From assembly GCF_020379485.1 (NCBI RefSeq), contig NC_063448.1, forward strand, positions 12,981,726-13,045,725: a stretch of DNA of 64,000 bases, written 5' to 3'. The position numbers were made by a program, and so were the translations under genes. Shown in pieces: positions 56,695 through 64,000 of this stretch (positions are counted from its first letter, which is position 1; every line of letters begins with the position of its first letter). The notes beneath the pieces were generated by a model. The model saw nothing but the letters and a program-made list of their open reading frames with translations, ran no database searches and was not told the DNA's origin. The stretch comes from Brassica napus. Taxonomy: Eukaryota; Streptophyta; Magnoliopsida; Brassicales; Brassicaceae.

Positions 56695-57210
56695 TGATTA
56701 CTCTTACGACTGAAAAGAAGTTACTGTTTTAGATTTATTTGAGAGATTGATCATTTGATTGTTCTTTAAGGTTTACGTAGATTTTTAGGGGTTTAGGTAG
56801 TCTTATCCTTCTTCTAGAATCATTGTTCATTAGTATAACTATAAGTATAACACGTGAACCTTTTCTTTGCTCCGTGTTTAGATGACAAATGCATATAATC
56901 AACTCACGTGTTTAATCCTAAAACGCACTAAGTTAAACAACTAAATTAAGATAACAATGGACTTTGGTTTTCGCTTAATACGGTTTAGACTATATATGGT
57001 TGACAGATATGAAATTGATTTCATACGGATAAACTTCTGGTTCAGCTAAGACAATTTGGTCTCGGGCCTCTCGGCTCATACTGAAATTCCACTATTATGT
57101 TTTCTAAAAAAATTAGGAGAAAGTAGCTTTAATTGATTTTTTGTATAATTTCTTTTTGGGTTTTAATCAGATTACATCACTTAATAAGTGGAAAAAAAAA
57201 AAACCAAGTT
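56695..57210. other. Intergenic, nothing recognised
   Basis: AT-rich sequence between two SINEs, with no supported feature. Confidence 0.5.
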
Positions 57211-57211
57211 G

Positions 57212-57428
57212 CTTTGGTGTAGTGGTATAGGAACTCCAGCTGCAGTGCCCGTCTCTGGGTTCGAGCCTTGGCCACTGCGGAATTTAGATGTGGGCTGCAG
57301 CATCCGAGACCGAAGACCGTTACACGGTGAGCCACATGGTGACGCCCTGGCAGCGTCCATGCTCACTTCGGTCTCTAGTCTGGACCATCTCGGTGGGGCC
57401 AGGATACTTCGGTTAGCAAAAAAAAAAT
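57212..57428 (+). mobile_element. SINE with strong A and B boxes
   Basis: Box A-like TGGTGTAGTGGTATAGG and box B GGGTTCGAGCC are correctly spaced, and the unit ends in an A tract. The duplication is short or degraded: AAGTTG at 57206-57211 and 57429-57434, preceded by A runs on both sides. The open frames on both strands here are accidental. Confidence 0.75.
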
Positions 57429-57434
57429 AAGTTG

Positions 57435-58264
57435 AAAAAGGCCAAGATGGTAATATCTTTTTATTGGCAAACTCCAAGATGGTAGACTGGTAGTACACTA
57501 GTACAAGATAACCAGGAAAAGAATAGCAATGTTGTTACTATACGCGGAAAAATAAGAAACAGAAGAGAAAAAGGTCCTTCGTGGTTTGGTTTTGAGTCTA
57601 TTTTAGGTCAAACTCAAATCTCCAAATGACAAGGTCCATCCATCTTTAGATATTGCTGGAAAGTGACCGGACTTGCAAGTCTTCATGGATTCTTCAAAAG
57701 TTCATGTTTTAAATTATTTTTAGAAACTAGTATATACTTTCTATCCTTCAATTCAACGGTTATCAACATGTTTGTTATAACAACTAGCTTTAGATACGAG
57801 TGAACGCGTATAACTTTAAAGCTCTTACGCGGATCATCTAAATATTATATGGTATAAACAATAAGAACAATATTATACACTCATGCTAATACAATAAGAT
57901 ATCAGGTAGTTGGAATAGTCTTGGTTCTAGAGAGTATGAACCAGTATTAGCGTTATCAATATTTCAATCTTCTTAAACTAGAAATAACTCATTAGATCAA
58001 AGCTACTTCATGTGTACTGTGATTATTATTTTCTTCAGTGTTTAAGTTGAAAATATATACAAATCCCAGCTGAAACGGAAAATAGAAATAAAAAAAATTA
58101 TTTAAAACTAAAAAATCCAAACCATATCAAAAGTATTGTGGAACTAATTAATCCTTAAAATATTCTTGAAAATCTAAACAGATATTTAGTCATACTCTCT
58201 AGTGAAAAAATATTGTAACGTAAGTGAAAAAAAAAAGTGAAATAAGAGGAATTGCGTGTAAGAA
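57435..58264. other. Intergenic, nothing recognised
   Basis: AT-rich, downstream of the small gene at 58265. No supported feature. Confidence 0.5.
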
Positions 58265-58531
58265 TCACGGTATATTAAGTGGAGAATTCATCTTACAATA
58301 GAGGATAACATCTTTAATCTTCTCATCCCTTTCTTCGTCTACTATCGGACCACTAACGAAAACATTGGAAGGAGATGATTTTATGGAGTGAACCAAGCTG
58401 CTCCTCCGTGACAGTGTCTTTGATCTTTCCCGTTGATCGCCTTCAGCTGTCGCGTTGAAGCACATAACCAGCCGCATAAACGTTTTAATGAATCCAAACC
58501 TTCTTCCATTTGTTTTTGGTTGTGACGACAT
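58265..58531 (-). CDS. Small basic protein of unknown function (88 aa)
   Basis: Starts MSSQPKTNGRRFGFIK and ends MNSPLNIP. The N-terminal half is basic with a short hydrophobic stretch (FIKTFMRLVMCFNA), followed by SKTLSRRSSLVHS and an acidic DEERDEKIKD. No domain is recognised. Codon composition is less AT-rich than its surroundings, and a TATATATAAG-type box lies about 125 bp upstream, which together support a real gene. It might belong to a Brassicaceae-specific family of short stress-induced proteins; that is a guess. Confidence 0.5.
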   Translation of the reverse strand: MSSQPKTNGRRFGFIKTFMRLVMCFNATAEGDQRERSKTLSRRSSLVHSIKSSPSNVFVSGPIVDEERDEKIKDVILYCKMNSPLNIP

Positions 58532-58651
58532 TGTTAAGAAATTGAAAATACGCGTACAGAAAGGGGGGTGTGATGGAGATGTAAAATAAAGAAGATTTAC
58601 GTTTTCTTTTTCTCTGGTTAGTTTCCTATAGATTTGGGATAAAAATGACTA

Positions 58652-58660
58652 TATATAAGC
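58652..58660 (-). promoter_or_regulatory. TATA box candidate for the small gene
   Basis: TATATATA-type run (plus reading CTATATATAAG), about 120 bp upstream of the ATG at 58531. Confidence 0.45.
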
Positions 58661-58662
58661 AT

Positions 58663-59399
58663 AAAATAAATTACAATTTTGTTGTTTGATTTTTTTTTTT
58701 TTTTTTTGTTTCTAACCTAAAAGAGTTAAATATTTGCTGCAAAATCACAGCGTTTTCCCTTATTTGAAATTAGCTCATTACTGTATTTTCTTTTTTTGGT
58801 CAAGTTTTTTTAATTAATGTTACGACTAAATCTGAGTATTCAAATATTGTTACCACCTTTTTGGGATATAGAATCTCCGGTAATATCGTTTTAAGATAAA
58901 AACAGAAGAATGAGATGTTGGCTAAATCGATGCTATATTTAGATTTGAATAATCTTGTAGCTTATAGTAATGTTTTGTGGTTTTGGTAAGTATAAGACCG
59001 ATTGCATTTTCCATATATGTATTTGTTTGAAGTATATCGGCAACAATTAAATATATCGTTGCTGTATGTCTCGCTCAGATGTATATATGGTCAAAAAGAT
59101 TTAGTTAGACAATGAGTAAGTAAGGTGGGGCCAATAAATAGGGACTCAAAAGCCCAAACTTACATCGTTTCGTTAGACCATGTTTAACGGTGATCAGGTT
59201 AAGGTGGTGATTTAATTAAATGAAAACAAAATTAAAGGGGGAAAGTCGATCCTTAATAATTAGTTTTTGTGACCGATTATTAGCGTGGTTTTTAGACCAC
59301 GTGTCAGCTCCACAATTTTTCTATTTTTTTTTCTTTTCTTTCTTTCTTTCGTTTTCTCACCGTTTCGTCTTCTTGTTTTTCTCCGTCAGAGGAGAACGA
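58663..59399. other. Intergenic, possible decayed Harbinger-type end near 59175
   Basis: Mostly AT-rich. GACCATGTTTAACGG at about 59177 and ACCACGTGTCAGC at about 59297 resemble terminal and subterminal words of Brassicaceae Harbinger elements, but no partner end was found. Confidence 0.35.
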
Positions 59400-59890
59400 T
59401 CCAAAACGACAACAGACGCGAAGCCATCGGTCCACTCGACCTCTCCTCCGTCTTCTTGGTGAGAAGAACGATCGGTACAGACCACGGACGACGACGCTCT
59501 CGATCCTCACCGTCGTGTTCTCTCGTCTTCTCCGTCACGAGTGTATCGAAACCCACCACAGACGAAGACTCTCTCGTTCCTCACCGCTTCTTCTCTCGTC
59601 GCGATCGTCCGAAGAAGGATCGAAATCCACCACAATCGACGACTCTGTCGGTCCTAATGGCGTCTCCTCCGTCTTCTCTTGCCTCCTCCGTCAGACGAGT
59701 CTCTCGGTCCTATTTGCGTCTCCTCCGTCATCTCTTGTCAAACCCGTTAGAAGAAGGACCGAAACCTACCACAATCGACGACTCTCTCAGTCCTCACCGC
59801 ATCTCCTCCTTCGGTTCTCGTCTTCTCCGAGTGAAGAATGATGCTAACCCACCACAATCGACGGCGTCTCTAGCGTCGGTATCGATGCCT
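59400..59890 (+). repeat. Imperfect 65-85 bp tandem repeats, stop-free in one frame
   Basis: About six diverged units share the order CCACCACAATCGACGACTC, TCTCGGTCCTCACCG and TCTCCTCCGTCTTCTC (units near 59484, 59545, 59623, 59700, 59765 and 59848). A 205-codon plus frame (59285-59902) runs through them, rich in S, R and P with no recognisable domain. It is more likely a by-product of repeat composition than a gene. Confidence 0.6.
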
Positions 59891-59902
59891 TCGGTTTGGT
59901 GA

Positions 59903-60600
59903 TCACTTCTTCAAGGTAAAGACGATCATATTGTTTGTCCTAGTATGAAGATTTAGACTTTGCCTCTGTAATTTAGCTCTGAATTTAAGCTAAGTGATTG
60001 TGTTAATTATCCATGTGATTTGAGATCTAGTTTAGTTCATTGTTTTGTTAAGTGATTGTGTTGAAAAGCTAAGTGATTGTGTTGAAAAGAGATCTAATTT
60101 AGTTCATTGTTTTGTTAATTATCCATGTGATTTGAGCTCGCGACTGAAGGTCCTCCTACTGAAGTCACAACCTTAAGGAGTTCATCGAGAAGCAAACACC
60201 ACTTGACACTGTCGATGAGGTTAGTCGGTAAAACTCGATTAATTTTTCTTGCTTTCGTTGTGGATAGTTGGTAAGTTATTGAATGCGAGTGATGAATGGT
60301 TGTTAGAGTTAGTGAATGCTTGTTTTAGTTGTTAGAGTTAGTGAATGCTTGTGATGAATGCTTGGTGTAGTGTATCATTAGGATGTGGTTAGGTAATAAA
60401 TATGTAGTTACATTCTACTTAGCTCAACTCTACCCAAATCAAAGAGTAAATACAATTACTCTTCCATATCTAACAATATCTTCTGCTCTTTTCATCTATA
60501 AAACCGGATCTTGTTCTCTTTCCTTTCATCTTCCAACGAAATCTCATTTCATCTTCTATCTCTTTTCTTCTTCTTTCTCTCCGCTCTTCCGTATTTACAT
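59903..60600. other. Non-coding with local duplications; leader of the Harbinger relic
   Basis: Short direct repeats (AAGTGATTGTGTT; TTAGTTCATTGTTTTGTTA; GAGTTAGTGAATGCTTG) occur at 59990-60365. A TATA-like CTATAAAACC at 60497-60506 lies about 100 bp before the ORF at 60601. Confidence 0.5.
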
Positions 60601-62570
60601 ATGGATTCTTCTAATTTTGTTGACCTTCTCAACAATCAAGAAAAAAAATTCATTCATCAACCCTTTCCTTATGAGAGCTTTTCACATGGTGGGGAAATTG
60701 GATCATCACAACTCCCTGTGTTCAGTACGCAATGTACAGAAACGTCAAGCTTCTGTGAAGACTCACCTACACAGCGCAAAGAAAGAAAGAAATGGAGTCC
60801 CTCGGATGATCTGGTGCTCATTAGCGCGTGGTTAAACACCAGCAAGGATCTTGTCGTAGGAAATGAGCAGAAAGCAGGTGCTTTCTGGAAACGCATTGCA
60901 GCTTACTATGCAGCAAGCCCAAAGGTGGAAAGAGGTGATCAACGATAAGCCATTCAGTGTAAGCAAAGGTGGCAGAAGATGAATGATCTTGTTTGCAAGT
61001 TCTGTGGTTCCTATGCAGCTTCAACAAGACATAAAACAAGTGGTCAGAGTGAGAGTGATGTTGTTAAACTAGCATACGAGATCTTCTTTAATGATTACAA
61101 GATTAAGTTTAACCTTCACTATGCTTGGGAGGAGCTCCGCCATGACTAGAAATGGTGTTCCTTTGCTAGTACTAAGATTGGTGGAAGCGATAAGAAGAGA
61201 AAGTGTGAGGATGGAGCAGAGACATCAAGCTTTCAAGCAACTATCAATCTAGATGATCAACCAACCAAACGTTTTGATGAATATTTTGATGAATATTTTG
61301 ATCAAACAATGAAGAATTTGGCCATTAATTATGGTGATCAAGAAGTCGAAAAAAAAGAAGAAAAAAACGAGTTCATATCGAAAGAAATCGTGAAGAAGGC
61401 GATCTACGTTTATGGAATGATTATTTCAGAAAATCCGACATATCCTGATAATCTATTCCGACGACGATTTAGAATGAACAAGTCATTGTTCATGCGTATT
61501 GTTGATCGACTCTCCAATGAAGTTGAATACTTTCGACAAAAGAAAGATGCTCTCGGAAGGCTTAGTCTCTCTCCACTTCAGAAGTGTACAACAGCCATTC
61601 TTGTCTTGGCCTATGGTTCTGCGGCTGATGATGTTGACGAATACCTACGACACGGTACAATGACAGCTCGGTTATGTGTGGAACATTTTGTGGAAGGAAT
61701 AATATATTATTCGGCGATGAGTACTTAAGAAGACCAACACCGGCTGATCTTCAATGTCTACTTTATATTGGTGAGCAACGTGGCTTTCCTGGGATGAAAG
61801 GGAGCATCGATGGTATGCATTGGGAGTGGAAGAATTGTCCCACCACTTGGAAAGGTCAATATTCACGTGGTTCGGGTAAACCCATAATCGTGTTAGAGGC
61901 GGTTGCTTCGTATGATTTATGGATATGGCATGCGTTTTTTGGACCTCCAGTTACCTTAAATGATATCAATGTTCTTGATCGTTCACCTGTTTTTGATGAC
62001 ATAATAAAAGGTCAAGCTCCGCAAGTTACTTTCTCTGTCAATGGAAGAGAGTATCATTTGGCTTACTATCTCACCGATGGTATTTATCCGAAATGGGAAA
62101 CTTTTATCCAATCTATTCCAATACCACAAGGTCCGAAAGCGGCTTTATTTGCTCAACATCAAGAAGCTGTCCGAAAAGATGTCGAGCGTGCTTTTGGAGT
62201 CTTGCAAGCTCGATTTGCCATTGTTAAAAATTTAGCACTTTTTTTTGGGATAAAGCCAAAATTAGGAAGATTATGCGAGCATGTATCATACTCCATAATA
62301 TGATAGTAGAAGACGAACGAGATGGATACACTCATTTTGATGTTTCAGAGTTCCAACAAGGAGAAGACACTGGAACTTCACATGTCGATCTCACGTATTC
62401 TACAGATATCCCTTCAAATATCGCCAATATGATGGGTGTTCGAACAAGAATTCGTGATAGACAAATGCATCAACAGCTCAAAGCTGATTTGGTTGAACAC
62501 GTAAATTTGGACTTGATGGAGACAACTATTGAGCTCGGATGTTTTTCCAAATTATTCTCGATTATTGTAC
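60601..62570 (+). pseudogene. PIF/Harbinger relic: Myb/SANT-like ORF in frame with DDE transposase
   Basis: From ATG 60601 (MDSSNFVDLLNNQEKK) the frame carries a Myb/SANT-like domain: RKKWSPSDDLVLISAWLN, AFWKRIAAYY, QRWQKMNDLVCKF and ELRHD. Harbinger elements need this second protein to guide the transposase. The same frame, after TAA at 60946-60948 and TAG at 61147-61149, runs into the transposase N-terminus (NPTYPDNLFRRRFRMNKSLF). A frameshift near 61710 leads to the DDE core (GSIDGMHWEWKNCP, LNDINVLDRSPVF, RKDVERAFGVLQARF) and another near 62250 to the C-terminus (ACIILHNMIVEDERDG). Normally these are separate genes. The usual GSIDCMHW is GSIDGMHW here. No terminal repeats were identified. 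Confidence 0.85.
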
Positions 62571-62596
62571 TAGTCTTTATTTTTATGTTTTTTTAA

Positions 62597-63240
62597 AAAA
62601 AATCTATGTTTAAAATGTTATCTTTGAATATGTTTGAATTAATAAATAAATTTTAGCTTTAAAATTTTTAAGAACTCCTATTTAAGAGACTCTCATTGGA
62701 CCGCTCCAAATGGGAGTTTCTTAACTATAGTTCTTAACCCCACTTAACTACATTTAAAGTATTAAATAATCATTAAGAAATACACTTAGAGCATGTCCAT
62801 CAATAAAAACTCCTTATTGACTCTAAAGAATAAATTAGTAATAAATACAGTGATTTGATAGGTTTAGAACCTTTGTTAATCTAATTTAATTTTTTTTCAT
62901 CCAATGTTAAGAACCTCGTTGAGGTTCTTAAAAAAATTTTTTAATACTGGTCCAACTACTAATTCTATACTCTGTAATTATGAGCCAAAACAAAACCATT
63001 TCAAAAAAAATACTAGTAGACTCTATAACGAAAGATTCACGATGAAACTTTATGAACCAAGGCAAAACTTTTTTCATATAAACTGAGATACAATACTACT
63101 AGTAGACTCTGCACACTATCCCTGTGTGTTTTGACGAAAGAGTTCTATGTAACCACATCCATCAGAACAACTTAACTCAGATGTTCGTTCCTAGCCATAT
63201 GATCTAAGTAACAGCTTATGAGCAATGTGGTTAGAGGGTT
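62597..63240. other. AT-rich tail of the Harbinger relic and a possible MITE fragment
   Basis: TTAAGAACTCC and AAGAGACTCTCATTGG words at 62668-62700 are typical Harbinger subterminal sequence. A second start-like GAGCATGTCCATC lies at 62788, with a palindrome TTAAGAACCTCGTTGAGGTTCTTAA at 62905-62929. Ends cannot be paired. Confidence 0.4.
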
Positions 63241-63243
63241 TAC

Positions 63244-63563
63244 CTGGACTGGGACGTAGAAGCAACATGTTTAAGTCCTTCATCAAGCTTGTAGAGAATC
63301 TGATCCTGTAAATTCGTAACTAAGTTCCCCAAGTTCTTGAACTGTGCATCATAATCACCCTCCACTCCAGACTCAGCAGCATACTTCTCAACTCTGAACA
63401 AAACAACACACACAAAATAATTCAAAGTAAATTTAAAAATTGTAATCACCATCAAGCACAAACAAAGAAGCATGATTACATACTCTATCTCGATATGAGT
63501 AGGTTCTTTTCCACCCTCATCTACAGCATCAACAAGCTTAACAGATTGCTTACAAAGTTCATT
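63244..63563 (-). pseudogene. Two-exon gene fragment, gene not recognised
   Basis: On the minus strand an exon from about 63563 to 63484 (KQSVKLVDAVDEGGKEPTH) ends at GTATGT. A second exon, 63393-63244 (VEKYAAESGVEGDYDAQF to LDEGLKHVASTSQSR), has a TTCAG acceptor and a GTAAAC donor. The phases agree, and joining them leaves no stop. No start codon or further exons are visible in the adjoining sequence, so this looks like a fragment copied from elsewhere, or part of a gene continuing beyond the window. The function is unknown to me. Confidence 0.5.
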
Positions 63564-64000
63564 AGTAATGGATTATAACTCACTAGAAAAAGTCTTCAAT
63601 AATAGTTCCCTTATCCAACTGATTTCACCGTCCAATATGGGACAAATAGTGAATTACTACTTAAACCTCAACCCGTATTCTCCAATAGTCCCTTCTTCCT
63701 CCAATGAAGCCGACCCTAAGAAAGCCTCGGAGATAAGATCTCAATGGAGGATAATGAAGGAGACCAACGTGGTGTTGGTGAAAGCTCCAAGCAGTTGTGA
63801 GTTTTTTTCTTCTTTCATTTCTCCGATCAAAATGTGAATTAAAGGTGAATCAAGATCATCTCCAAACATCATCTCCGTTGGAGATCTCCAAAGAACCGAC
63901 GACGAAGAGATAGACCATTCCACAGCACCGACGACGAACAGATAGACCAACCGACGACAAAGAAACCGGTCAATCTTCATCTCTGTGGGAGATTTACACA
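63564..64000. other. Right edge, nothing firm
   Basis: A plus frame at 63568-63837 has a proline/serine-rich middle (NLNPYSPIVPSSSNEADP) slightly like Harbinger ORF1 N-termini, but no domain. ACCGACGACGAAGAGATAG and ACCGACGACGAACAGATAG at 63896 and 63929 form a short direct repeat. Confidence 0.35.

Noticed and set aside
57181..57498. Open frames on both strands near 57.2-57.5 kb
   Set aside because: Both cover the SINE exactly; composition, not coding, keeps them open.
1..64000. CRISPR array, operons, rRNA or tRNA genes
   Set aside because: Nothing of the kind is visible; the tandem repeats present are coding (extensin), subterminal or simple duplications.

Overview
This window looks like a transposon-rich stretch of a Brassicaceae nuclear genome, most likely a Brassica. 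The clues are intron-containing genes with GT-AG splice sites, an extensin almost identical at its N-terminus to Arabidopsis EXT3 as I remember it, and plant-type CACTA, copia, Athila, Helitron, MULE, hAT, Harbinger and SINE elements. No rRNA, tRNA, CRISPR array or bacterial operon was seen.

Layout. 1-2.7 kb is one end of a CACTA (En/Spm) transposon with its TNP2-type transposase. 2.7-6.1 kb is repeat debris carrying a solo LTR with a perfect 5-bp target duplication. 6.1-12.6 kb is a decayed copia element (reverse strand, both LTRs, PBS and PPT visible) nested in an older, internally duplicated gag-like gene. The 5' end of that gene is interrupted by a 0.94-kb MULE that seems to carry a captured exon. 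14-19.4 kb holds a LINE RNase H relic, a tandem Helitron pair (one split by a hAT MITE, with its twin giving the empty site), a second hAT-type element and a second MULE. 19.4-23.8 kb is a broken ACT-domain/STY-type protein kinase interrupted by a Tekay-like solo LTR.

Conserved genes. All four likely working genes are on the minus strand: an EXT3-like extensin (25.5-26.7 kb), a six-exon RRM protein (50.8-52.3 kb), an MKS1-like VQ-motif protein (54.5-55.2 kb) and a small basic protein (58.3-58.5 kb). From memory, the order extensin, RRM, VQ matches Arabidopsis AT1G21310 to AT1G21326, so this would be a syntenic block stretched by insertions. The largest gap (26.7-50.8 kb) holds a decayed MULE, a Stowaway-like MITE, a SINE and an 11.8-kb Athila element. 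That element sits in a Helitron, which sits in a tandem duplication.

The right end (59-64 kb) has a tandem-repeat ORF, a Harbinger relic whose Myb/SANT protein and DDE transposase share one reading frame, and two spliceable exons of an unrecognised gene. I found no convincing new molecular system. The best leads are the SANT-DDE fusion, the MULE-borne exon, the datable nested insertions and the Athila element with young LTRs, broken pol and intact third ORF. All boundaries were read by eye.
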